A stretch of 64,000 bases of DNA, from NCBI GenBank assembly GCA_001557505.1, contig LSAX01000001.1:1054001-1118000 (forward strand), written 5' to 3'. Below the pieces are notes generated by a model. The model saw nothing but the letters and a program-made list of their open reading frames with translations. It did no database searches and had not been told where the DNA came from. A program made the position numbers and the translations under genes. Positions 21,798 to 32,700 of this stretch are shown here, in pieces (positions within the stretch are counted from its first letter, which is position 1; every line of letters begins with the position of its first letter). The DNA is from Reticulascus tulasneorum. Its lineage: Eukaryota > Ascomycota > Sordariomycetes > Glomerellales > Reticulascaceae.

Positions 21798-23511
21798 ATG
21801 GCAGAACGAACAGCCGATGCTCTTCATGATGAAGAAAAGATATTCAACTCCGGTCCGGAGAGCCTTGGCGATAGATCCGAGAAGCCTGAGATGGATTCTG
21901 CGGGGGATCTAGAGACTGGCACACAAGCGATCAAAGCATCCCAGTCCAACGGAGCGTCAAGTTGGGTATGGGAAGACGACCCCAACAACCCGTATAACTG
22001 GGCACCTGGCAGGAAGTCAAGACAGATCCTCATGATATCTGCAGAGGCCTTCTTAGCGTGAGTCCCTTCCACTGTTGCCAGAAATCCTATCCTAAGCCAG
22101 AAGAGGAATGTTAATTAGTCAACCTTCTTAGATCTGTCGGTACTTCGATCGTGAGCCCAGCCCACAGCCAGTTCATGGAGGAATTCGGCGTCACCAGCAC
22201 GCAAGCTATCCTTCCGTTATCGATGTATGTCTTTGCTTTGGGATTGGGACCGGTCGTTGGTGGCCCGTTATCAGAGTCAATGGGCAGATATCCGGTCTTC
22301 CTCGCCAGCGTCCCGCTGGGAGCGCTCTTCACGCTCGGCGCCGGCTTCACCCACAGCTTTGCGGCATTGTGCATTCTGCGATTTCTGGCTGGCTTCGCCT
22401 ACTCGCCCAGCCTGGCAATCTCATCTGGGACAATCAACGAAATATTCACGCCGGCACAACGAGGTTTGCCGTCTACAATTTTCATCTTGATGCCGTTCCT
22501 AGGGCCTGGTCTCGGGTAAGCTAGTGGCTCGCTAGCATTATAACCTGGATACATTGACTGACATGGCACAGACCAGTAATAGGCTCCTTCGTCATCAACC
22601 GGAAGGGATGGCGGTGGACGCAGTGGACCATGATCTTCTTTTCGATATTCGCGATTATCTGTGCCATTTTTGGAGAAGAGACTTATCACTCTGTCCTCAA
22701 ACGACGCCGGGCGAAGGCACTCGGTCATCCTCTTCCAGATAGGCCACCGATGAGACAACAGCTTAAAACATTTGCAACAGTCGCCCTCCTCCGCCCTCTT
22801 CACATGCTCTTCACGGAGCCAATCGTCGGCCTCATCTGCCTCTACGTCTCATGCATGTTCGCCACACTCTTCACCTTTTTTGCTGCCGTGCCTTTCGTCT
22901 TTCAGAGTGTATACCATTTCGGTATGGAAGATACCGGGCTCGTTTTCTTATCGATAGTGGTGGGTTGCCTACTGGGAGCGGTCACCATCATGGTGTGCAA
23001 CGCCGTATTCTACCTCCCTGCGAGCCGTCGTTACCCTCTTCACCAGACGCCGCCAGAGTACCGCTTGTTCCCGGCCATGATTGGCAGCATTGGCATGCCC
23101 ATCGCCATCTTTTGGTTCGGCTGGACGGCACGGAAAGATATATCGTGGGCCAGCCCCGCTGTCGCCATTGTGCCATTTGCATGGGGCAACCTGTGTCTTT
23201 TTATCAGCACAATCCAGTATCTCACAGATACATACCATGGAAGCACCGTGGCTAGCGCAGCTAGTGCAAATAGCCTGAGTCGGTATGGACTCGCAGGCGT
23301 GTTTCCACTATTCACCCTTCAGAGTATGTTCTATCTCCCGAAGTCCTGGTGCCGCAGCTAACAAGATGAAGTGTACTCGAAGCTAGGAATCGGCTGGGCT
23401 AGTAGTCTACTTGGCTTCATTTCTCTGGCATTGTTACCCGTCCCTTGGGCGTTCTTCAAGTTTGGAAAGATGATCCGGATGAAGAGCAAGTATGAAACCG
23501 CAAAGTATTAG
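21798..23511 (+). CDS. MFS transporter, DHA1 (drug:H+ antiporter) type
   Basis: Four exons join in frame: 21798..22057, 22132..22515, 22572..23323 and 23372..23511, for 511 aa. The N-terminal cytoplasmic tail ends in WEDDPNNPYNWAPGRK, a hallmark of fungal DHA1 multidrug exporters. The usual 12 membrane helices follow. Motif A-like GGPLSESMGRYPVF lies between helices 2 and 3, and GLGP/PVIGSFV spans the second intron. The last exon gives LQMYSKLGIGWASSLLGF, the conserved end of the family. Related proteins export antifungals or secondary metabolites at the plasma membrane. The convergent neighbour is a TetX-like monooxygenase, so the pair could be a detoxification unit; co-regulation is not shown. 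Confidence 0.88.
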
Positions 23512-23713
23512 AAGCGGGGTGCTACTCGCAACAAACGGAGGGAATCAGGAGTTAGCATTAGCGGCGTACTTTCACCCTTTTAATATTATATAGACATGAG
23601 ATAATACTAAGGAAGGGCTTCGGCATTCCTACATATTCAAGGAACCGAGTTTCACTTCTTGAACGGCCTGGCTTGACGCAAATGCTGGTATGGGAAGTTT
23701 GTATAAATTAATC
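23512..23713. other. convergent spacer between MFS and monooxygenase genes
   Basis: A 202-nt AT-rich spacer serving as 3' flank for both genes. It includes TTTTAATATTATATAGACATG. Confidence 0.4.
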
Positions 23714-25015
23714 TCATGTTAACAGCCTAAAAACCCTGCCCACCACATCCTGTACGAGCCTCTTTGCTATATACACAATGCCAAAACTCCTGAACAGTTC
23801 TGCAAGAGCATTGGCGCCATCGTCTGCAAGTATTATCCTAGAGTTGTTCCATATTTCCTCTGCCTTCTCTTTTGCTCTTCTCGCCATTTCCAATTCAAGC
23901 TTGGCGATTAAAGGATCCAGAGCATTCAAAAAGCCACTGGCGTCTTCCGCAACTCTCTCGTATGCCTTGATGATGGCAGTCGACAGGTCCAGTGCATCCC
24001 ACAAAGCGAGGTTCACTCCTTCTCCAGCCCAGGGGCCCATTAGATGAGCCGCATCTCCAACCATCGTTACTCCAGGCTGATGGTCCCACGTGTAGCCGAT
24101 GGGAAGCATGTATAGCGGCTTGATATCCACAGTCGCTTTTGGATTTCGGGTAGTTTCCTCGTTGCATGCTGTGGCGATCAGGTCTTTCATATGCTCGCCC
24201 CATGCTCCAAACAGTTTTTCATCGCCGATCAATCGGTTCACAATGGCTGACGGGCTTTCGCCACTGATTCCTGATGTGCTTGGAAACTCTTCGTCATCCG
24301 TGCTGATGGCGAAGTACAAACCTGCCGAGTCTTGTGCCCCTCGGTGGCTGGAGATAGCATTCTTAGTTCCGAGTGCGAACAACGATCCCTGACCCACTAG
24401 GTCGGATAAGTGAGGATACTTGGTCGTGATATCTGTGATTGCGGCCGTGATGGTTTGAATTCCAGTATATTGTGGTCGGATTTTGCTTACAAGATTGCGA
24501 GTTGCTGACCAAGCGCCGTCAGCACCGATGACAAGATCGAAAGTTTCCCTGCCATGCGTGCCAAAGTCTAGTACAAACTCTGCCTGACCGGGTGATGATG
24601 CGGTAGATGTGGCGGAGTGTAGTTTATGGTTCCAATGTATACTGTGCTCGGGAAGTTTCGGGAGCATCAATGTCGCAAGAGCATTGCGAGAGATTTCAGG
24701 GCGGTTCCCCCAACCTCCTTCATCTGTGTAAGTGATTTTGCCATCCTTGTCCATGACTTTCATCGCCTCGGAGCATTCCCCGGCTAGTGAACGAAACTCG
24801 TCCATCAGACCGCAGGCACGAATGGCGGCGAGACCTGACTCCCAATGGAGGTCTAACATACCAGACGGTTGCTTAAGTTCATCGTCACTTGGGCGGGGTC
24901 GCAGCTCGTAGATGTTGAACCGGATTCCGCGCTTGTGAAGGAGGACTCCGAGAGTCAAACCTGCGGGGCCTGCCCCTATGATTGCGATTCTTGGTTTATA
25001 TGGATGCATTGGCAC
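23714..25015 (-). CDS. FAD-dependent monooxygenase, TetX/aromatic hydroxylase-like
   Basis: Single exon, 433 aa. The N-terminal Rossmann glycine motif is IAIIGAGPAGLTLGVLLHKRG. A mid-chain DG motif (VIGADGAWSATR) and a C-terminal GD motif (VTMVGDAAHLMGPWAGEGVN) complete the group A flavoprotein monooxygenase signature. The PWAGEGVNLALWDALDL end is characteristic of TetX-like enzymes, which hydroxylate aromatic or tetracycline-type substrates using NADPH and O2. A C-terminal helix carries a Lys/Glu-rich segment (ARRAKEKAEEIW). No signal peptide is present, so the enzyme is probably cytosolic. The gene is intact. It is convergent with the MFS exporter at 21798-23511, suggesting a xenobiotic role by inference. 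The real substrate cannot be inferred. Confidence 0.88.
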   Translation of the reverse strand: MPMHPYKPRIAIIGAGPAGLTLGVLLHKRGIRFNIYELRPRPSDDELKQPSGMLDLHWESGLAAIRACGLMDEFRSLAGECSEAMKVMDKDGKITYTDEGGWGNRPEISRNALATLMLPKLPEHSIHWNHKLHSATSTASSPGQAEFVLDFGTHGRETFDLVIGADGAWSATRNLVSKIRPQYTGIQTITAAITDITTKYPHLSDLVGQGSLFALGTKNAISSHRGAQDSAGLYFAISTDDEEFPSTSGISGESPSAIVNRLIGDEKLFGAWGEHMKDLIATACNEETTRNPKATVDIKPLYMLPIGYTWDHQPGVTMVGDAAHLMGPWAGEGVNLALWDALDLSTAIIKAYERVAEDASGFLNALDPLIAKLELEMARRAKEKAEEIWNNSRIILADDGANALAELFRSFGIVYIAKRLVQDVVGRVFRLLT

Positions 25016-26539
25016 GATCGACGAAGTATTATATCTTAGACAACTGGATGCTTGATACGTTATTCATTGTTCCAAGCTGAGCGGCAATGAACGCGACAGG
25101 AAACAAGAATGAAACCACTTTTTATACTCTTGGCAGATCAGCTTGGTGCGGAATTCTACACGCAGTCGGTCGCGACGTTTGCCATCTCCCGGACAGCAGA
25201 AGCTGAATCCGTCCGTCTCCTCCGTGCAGCACAGACCATGTTCGGTGATGAGCTGCACCTCGGGCCCGAGTATTCCATCTGTCAGCAGCTGGCCGCACTA
25301 CTGCAGCGGCAGACCCTTACGTCGGTGCTCAGCAGGAGGAATGTCCCAAACCCTCCCAAAGTCTAGACTTGAATTAACTTAGCTGGCGATCTTCCGGGCT
25401 CAGGTGAGTTCAGATCCAAGACAAGGATAGAAAGCTAAACACAGGGCATATTTGTGCCCGCGCAGAGTGCAAAACTCCTCACTCCTCACACCTCCTTCAA
25501 CAGCCTGCCTGACTAATTCAGATCCATCTTACAACAGATCCGTGAGACTACCAACCTTATGAACATTGTTTGACTTCATCGAGGACACCGCATCATACGC
25601 ACATTATCAAGTCCGCCCCCGAAATCTTCTCATATAACCACATGTTGGCCCAGCACGCTCTTACTGACAGATATTGGCTCTCAACCAAGAACATCCCTAT
25701 CTATCGCGCGCCAAAATGGCCCCAATACCATGCCTTCTGGCTTAAGATCTCATTGTGGTTGGTGACGTAGCCATCCCTTAGCGATTGGCGCCACAGCTTA
25801 ACAACGTTCCTTAGATATTACTCACGCCCAAACCTGCGGCAGTTGAGATCCTTGTGCCATCCTCTCTTTGAATGGAACAAAGAGCGCCTCATTCTTGGCG
25901 GAAGGTACAATATGTAATAATCGAGTCAGCAACCCGCACTAACGATATTGAATCGTGTATTTCCATTGAACATTATATACGAGCTGAAGCATTTTGGGCC
26001 GATGAATACATTGAACACACAGTCGAGACCATTCCCTATCTTCAAAGGCCGCTGGCCAAGCGCAGTCATTTCTGGATTTGCCCTATTTCGCGCACCATGA
26101 GAAAATCTAAAGTGATAAAGATGAGATAATAACCCTGCGGCTTTTCTTTCGCGTAGTAAAGCATTTGCTTTTCATTGGATATGTGTAAGATGCTTCGTAA
26201 ACCACGGACAGGTGGGGGGCGAAGGGGGGGCAGTCTCAAGCCCATATCATCAGAGCGGAAGACTATTGAAATTCAATATTGGTACAATCACATCTTCTTA
26301 TCATAGGCTTAGAATCGTGGCTCATTTGGCGCAATATTGGGAATTATCCAATGCACTTCACATGCAGCAAGTGGTGAAATCTCTGATGCGTGGATAAAAA
26401 TCATAAGAAGTGCGGTGGCCTCCACGACGCATAAAATCGACAGCCGGATGTTCGAACATTATGCTATTTTGAGTCGCGTAATTTGTACATTGAGACCACT
26501 TGTCAAGTCACCTGTTGTCTAATCGCGGGGCAACTTACC
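25016..26539. other. 1.5-kb intergenic stretch
   Basis: Promoter of the monooxygenase (leftward) at the left edge. Short plus-strand frames such as 25109-25366 have no domain. Nothing is recognised. Confidence 0.4.
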
Positions 26540-29066
26540 ATGGATTCACAAAACCCCTACCCCGTATATCTTGGCGTATGGGTCAACTGGTCTCATGGAG
26601 CCGTCATGGGCTCCACGTTAACCTTGACGCGCAGTTCCGGCAACTTGTTGATCGCTTTTGTGGCTTTCTTCGTTGCTTGGGGTAAGTGTGCTCAGCCTCC
26701 TGAGCATCCGGAGCTAACCTGTTACAAGTTGGAACCCGACTCTGGAGGATCTGTTGCCAGGTCCTACATTTCACATTCTCGAGTCATGAACCCAGAGATG
26801 CTCTCCACCATCAACGTCAAGCGATACTTCGCAACTCGGCAAACCCAGAGAGCGGACTACTCAACCTAGTATACCTCACTTGGTCCTGGCGGGATATCAA
26901 ACGGCCTGCCAGTCACTATCTGCGGCTTATCCTAGTCCTCGTGATCTCACTTATCTTCTTCGCTGGCTTTACAGTAGCGAGCGGCTTTTCTTCCCAGGTA
27001 TCGGTAGCCATGGGCAATGAAGTACTCGTATCCGGAACAAAATGTGCAGTCCTCAATCTCCGTAGACCAGGAGGTGTCAGTTATGAGGATAGAGCAAAAT
27101 ATTATCAGCCATATCGATCAAGGCAGTTGAACAACTGGGCTAACTACGCTCAACTATGCTATCGAGATAGCGTAGAAGCGTCAACGAGGCCCGAGTGTAG
27201 ACAGTTTGTGAAGAGCCGGTTGCCAACCACTATCGAGACTAACGCAAGCTGCCCCTTCGACGCGATTCTCTGTGAGAGTCCAGATCAAAATCTTAAGATT
27301 GATACAGGGTTTCTGGACAGCCATGAGCATTTCGGGATCAACGCCCCCAAAGAGAAACGATTTCAATATAGGAGAGTCATGCAATGCGCGCCTCTGACTA
27401 CAGAAAATTATACATCAGTATACAATCGGTCTGAAATCATGCCTACGCCTTACAAACAATACAACTACGGTGCAAGCGCCCCTCTTTCCGATACTAATGT
27501 AAAGACACGAATAAACCACACCTATGATTACCGGGATGATGCATGGAATGAGTTCAGGGAGCTAGGAGTCCGCCAATCTGTGGCGGACTATAGCATCGGG
27601 TAACTTTAACTTTCTCTTGAATTTTCTTGTTAGCAAGCCGGAGTGAACTCTTGTGTCATGCTAACTGTTATCATTATGCAGTTGCAGGGCGGTTCACTAT
27701 GGGCGGGGACGTGCTATACCGCAGGCGAGCAATTTCGACCCAATTCTCGAATTTAACATGTCAGCCGGCGATGGAGACCTGCTTCTATTTTTCCTGTCCG
27801 CCAACGAAATCGCATATGCCTCTCCCATAAACGATCCATGGTATCGCGCAACAACATTTGTTACATACCAACAGGTTGACGACTTGGGCACCCCAGATAA
27901 CTTGACTCTACATGACGGCCCACCCTTATACATGCGAAATGAAGCTGCATCTCCCCTAGCGTGCAAAATACAAGAACAGCTATGCAATAACAACTTGCCA
28001 GAAGAGTCACGTTGTGGGTCACTCAAATCTTCCTACGACCTCGCAGATACCCCTACTAAGTTGCTCTTCCCGGACTACGCTGATATGATAGAGAAGATGG
28101 ATTGGGTTTGGAACGCGGCGTTTGGGATTAACGGCTTCCTCTACGATGTCCCTGCAAAGCTGGGGTCCTATTCACTCACCTCGAGACCTTTGCTGTCCGA
28201 AATGGCCACGCAGGGCGTCCTTCCCGATAACCAGTGGATGCTAGATCTAGAGCATTGGCACAATATTATTATGACCTCTTTACAAGGCTCGTTGGTTACT
28301 GCTGCTGCCGGTCCATCGTTATCAGACCCAAACGTTCTACAATTTTTTTCCAGGACGCCAAATAGTACGGCCGAAACGAGCGTCTGTCGTAATCAGGCAA
28401 GTACTTGGCGGATTAGTTATCCAACATATACTAATTACAGTGACGAAATAGAAGTTCCAGAGTACAGACTACACGTCTTTTAGTATGTTCGGCCTCCTAT
28501 TTATCTTTGTTGTTGGGGCTATTATCATACTCGCATCTTTTATCCTTGACCCACTTACGGCACTCCTTCAAAGGCGGTACAAGATAAAAGAATACGAACA
28601 GCTTGAATGGCAGACAAACGAGGCTTTGCAACTCCAACGGCTGGCACATGAAGAAGTTGGGGCCGGCACTTGGTCCAAGGCGGCAGAGAATGTTCCCGTT
28701 ACCTTGGGCGGTGAGACGTTAGCACTATTAGACATCTCGGATCCTGGGCACCCTAGATTGCAAGTGCCGTCCACGGAGAAACGGCAGCAACAGGGTAAGG
28801 ACATCTCTAGGGTGCACGAAACTGAGCTACATTGCCTTAGCGACGAAAGGCGTTCAAGCGCCGCGAGCCCGACCACGGTCACCCTTAATGCAGGAAATTC
28901 TAATGAGATGAGCAACATGGAAATTGGTCGATCAACAAGCGATTCTAGTCATGAGTCAGAGGTTTCCACTCAGCCTCAAATAGTCAACATAGCTGAGGTT
29001 GCTGGAGTTGCTGGGGTCGATGAAGACAATGAGATTGATGAGATTGTAGCGGTTCCCGCTTCATGA
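26540..29066 (+). CDS. large fungal membrane protein of unknown function
   Basis: Four exons, 26540..26681, 26729..27599, 27688..28396 and 28452..29066, encode about 778 aa. A second possible acceptor at 27681 would add two residues. The protein begins MDSQNPYPVYLGVWVNWSHG and GSTLTLT, the start of a widely distributed uncharacterised ascomycete family. Membrane segments occur at LLIAFVAFFVAWVGTRLW, LILVLVISLIFFAGFTVASG and MFGLLFIFVVGAIIILASF. The long loop between the second and third is cysteine-rich and N-glycosylation-site-rich, so it is probably extracytoplasmic. The C-terminal 150 residues are hydrophilic and Ser/Glu-rich. The third intron uses a GC donor (CAG|GCAAGT) and still joins in frame. 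Function is unknown. Confidence 0.85.
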
Positions 29067-29497
29067 GCACTGAAGATCGAGATACCGCATTTCCTAACTG
29101 GATCTGCTATGATCATTGTATTACGGGGAGTATGCTTTGGCAGATATTGAAGTTCGGGCAAGAATGGAAAGGAAATAGAAGTATATGAGGATGACGAGGA
29201 TAATTTTTCAGAAATAGCAGAGCAGAAGAAGAGAAGACAGTGGTCTTCTTTGCACACAGAAATCTTTGCAATGGAAAGAGTTACCGTCGACCTACTAAGC
29301 TTCCATATCAAGCGAGAGCAGTACCACGTGAGTCCGGCGCGTGCGGTCGGCCGTTGTCGGCTCACTACAGTAAGTTTTTCGGTTTTCTACTGGTTTAACT
29401 GTCTCTGCACTTGCAAATGATCAACTCTTTTTTTTATTTTTTTTTATTTTTTTGAAGGAAATTCTCAACAAGTCGACTTAGGTAGGGAATACCCCAC
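29067..29497. other. spacer with a T-rich tract
   Basis: 3' flank of the membrane-protein gene. A T-rich tract at 29428-29453 lies directly upstream of the lyase copy. No exon encoding the missing lyase N-terminus was found here. Confidence 0.45.
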
Positions 29498-31003
29498 ATG
29501 CACAAGTATAACGCGAGTATTTCGTACGACAAGCGCCTATATAAGGAAGATATCCGCGGCAGCATTGCCTTTGCCCAAGCAAATGCAAAGTCTGGCATCA
29601 TCTCCGATGACGAGTTTCTCGAAATCGAGCGAGGTCTCCGGGAGGTCCTGAAGGAGTGGGATGCAGATACCTTCACCATAGGGCCTAACGACGAGGATGT
29701 GAGGCGCTACCCACACCTCTTAATCTACTCACTTCATTCAAGGCCGCTAATGTAATGAGAGTCCAGATTCATACTGCTAATGAGCGTCGGCTTGGGGAAA
29801 TCATCGGCAAGGATATCGCAGGCAAGCTACATACTGGTCGTAGCCGAAATGAGCAAGTTGTCTGTGATATGCGTATGTGGCTGCGCAAGCGGATACATGA
29901 GATCGACGACCACCTGGTTGCCTTCCTTCAGGTCATTGTCGCACGTGCGGAGGCTGAGATGTAAGTCCAGCATCACCTACTCAATGAGGAATCACCTTTC
30001 TAACCTTGAAAGCGACCATATCATGCCTGGATATACCCACCTACAGCGCGCGATGGCTGTAAGGTTTAGCGCCTGGCTCTTGTCATTTGGCTTTGCCTTT
30101 GCAAGTGACTTAGAGCGTCTGCGGGAGACCTTTAAACGTGTCAACAAGAGGTAGGCATATCTGTGCATGGCATTTTGTACGCTCTGGTCTTACTAACTTG
30201 GAAACATTAGTCCACTTGGTTGTGGCGCTCTTGCCGGTAATGCCTTCAATATTGATCGCGATATGATGGCCAAGGAGCTCGGTTTTGATGGTATCCTCTG
30301 GAGCTCAATGGGAGCCGTATCCAGTAGGGATTTTGTCACTGAGATCCTACAATGGGGTAGTATGTTCATGGTGCATATGTCGAACTGGAGCCAGGACTTG
30401 ATTTTATATTCCTCGTCTGAGTTTGGCTTTGTCAGTATTGCTGACGCTTACTGTACTGGCAGTAGTTTGATGCCGTAGAAGAAAATTCCAGATGGACTCG
30501 AAGTACTCCGTGGCAAAGCAGGGCGCTGTTTTGGTCAACTTGCCGGCTTCATGATGACAAGTAAGGCTTTAACGTCTACTTACAACAAAGATCTCCAAGA
30601 GAGCTGGGAACCTATGCTAGATCGTGTTAATACTATCTCTGATAGTATACAGATCGCAAATGGTATCCTCGCGACACTTACTCTTCGACCAGAACGGATG
30701 CTAGCTGCACTAGATCCAACCCTTCTCGCTACAGACCTTGCCGACTTCCTGGCCAGGAAAGGTGTGCCTTTTCGCGAGACACATCATATTTCAGGACGAG
30801 TGGTTGCGAAGAGTGAGGAGCTGGGTATTCCAATGGATAAACTCTCACTTGAACAACTCAAGGCTATTGATGATCGATTCACGGATGATGTCATACATAC
30901 TTTTAACTATGAGACAAGTGTTGAGTCGAGATCAGCTAAAGGTGGTACCAGTCGATCAAGGGTTCTAGAGCAGATCAAGGTCCTTAAGGCTCTGTTGAAT
31001 TAG
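29498..31003 (+). pseudogene. argininosuccinate lyase paralogue, interrupted by TAG and lacking its N-terminus
   Basis: Four exons join in frame: 29498..29698, 29767..29960, 30013..30150 and 30211..31003, 442 codons. The sequence follows argininosuccinate lyase closely: YNASISYDKRLYKEDI, IHTANERRLGEIIG, GKLHTGRSRNEQVV, MPGYTHLQRAM, PLGCGALAGNAF and a C-terminal KGGTSRSRVLEQI. Two defects stand out. The first ATG begins at the HKYNAS position, so about 15-20 residues that normally precede it (including the LWGGRF segment) are absent. At 30476-30478 a TAG replaces the expected Gln codon inside the substrate loop GSSLMP-[stop]-KKIPD, with Ile where Asn is usual. CAG to TAG is a single C-to-T change. 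Splice sites remain good, so decay looks recent. Alternatives are readthrough or a sequencing error. Confidence 0.8.
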
Positions 31004-32700
31004 TAGTTTAATATTATAGACGCTATTACAAATGAGCAACTGATGAATTGGATATACTTTGTTGTATTGCATCAGTGTTACGGACCTAACTCATGTAGTG
31101 GTTAATTGTAAGAGAGTAAGATATCGGACACCAGGTACAGGCAGCGATCGCGTAGTGTACTTACAAGGCTAGGTCTCCTTCCAATAATAAAGCTACTGAC
31201 GATCTTGATTCTTGGCCTTTAAACTAAAAGCTCCTTTTTAGAGGCGTTTCCCTGTGTATTTGTTGCGTAGTCGTAGGGCGCCCCTTGATACCTAGCTTCT
31301 CTTGCCCTCCAAGTGACTGACTGCCTTGTGAGACCCATTAATCTCTCGGCTTGGTCCTGACAACCAGCCATCTCTGCTGTGACGAAACATATAAACCGTA
31401 CTATTTCTATAATGAGGGCTCAATGGAACAGAAGCTTCCCCTGGAGTGGAATGTCTTAGGCCGAATGTCAATGCCGCAAAGGGTCAGTCTGGACGACTGG
31501 AGGCGAATACCATGACGGGACTAGTGCTATTGCTGCGCTCAGTGGTATCATTGCCAGCTTTTAAGAAGCAAGCGGACTCTGCTTTTCTTGTATTCGGCAG
31601 AAAGTGGGCAATAGGTCTCTTATGTATGGCTCCCTTAAGTACAAGTTAGCGAAACATTGTTACAGTTTCCAACTATGATGCTCTATTAGTTGTATGCAGC
31701 GACAAAACATGCAGGTAAAATACACCTGCCCTTATTCCATCCCATTTCGGTATCTGACTAGTCCAATGCCCTTTAGACTCCAAAGAAGTATCTTAAATAC
31801 TTTGTAATAGAATTATCTTCCAATTACCTTCCACTCATCTAAAATGGGTAGGATGTCGTTGAGTTGTTTGGTGAGACAAAGATTGTAAGAAAATAGTTGT
31901 GGCTGAATCTAAGGTCCTAGAGCAGAAGGTGAGGTCGGCCTGCCCGGAAACGATCATGGTTCAATGTCTGGTTTGCCCGCACAACCCAGCAGGGGCTTTT
32001 CCCCTACCATTGTAGACACCTGCGCTTTTATCCATGTTCGCAAGCCCGCCTACCGTACTTCCCCAGGATATGTAGGCAGGGCCTGAGAAGAAGCAGCGAG
32101 ATGTCGCGTTGCAGAGTGCCAAACGTGAGAAGATTGGGATGGTAAGCAATAAGCAATGTTGAAGTTCACGCGATTTTCGTATTCATACGACGTTGTGTCT
32201 TCTTTTTATATCCACCTCCCGTCGTAAATTGACTTGGCTCAATTTCCGGATGCAATCTTAAGAGTGGTGGAGTGGGGTGTGGTGGGGGTAGATGACTAAG
32301 GAGCCCGAATGCAACCGAACTGCCTCAGATTTCCATCTTCACCTTCACCTTCACCCGTTCTCTCATGACAGCCATTCATCCCTTAAGCAACAGTTAGCAC
32401 GGCCAAGAGCTAAGGCTTAGTACAGCGGTAAATTAAGCACACATATCTCACCTGGGCCGGTTCGGATACGCCATTGCCATCCGAAGAGAGGACAATCTAC
32501 CAGCATTCCCAATTACCGTTGTGTCGGGATTCTTGGCGCCATAATATCATTCCCCTTGGATCGCTTGAGGATCAGCGTCGAGCATAGCTACTTCACAGCT
32601 CATACTGCGCCAGTTGAACAAAAATCTGCTGGCATGGACCGGGCGGAAGCTGTACGATAGGCAAAGCAGCAGCAGCTCTATTCTCTGATCTAGCCCCGAG
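31004..32700. other. 1.7-kb intergenic stretch
   Basis: No gene is recognised. A short TTCACC tandem repeat lies at 32338-32355. The GT31 promoter occupies the right end. Confidence 0.4.

Noticed and set aside
26540..29066. Homology between the two multi-exon membrane proteins at 11.9 and 26.5 kb
   Set aside because: Their conserved motifs and topology differ; they belong to separate families.
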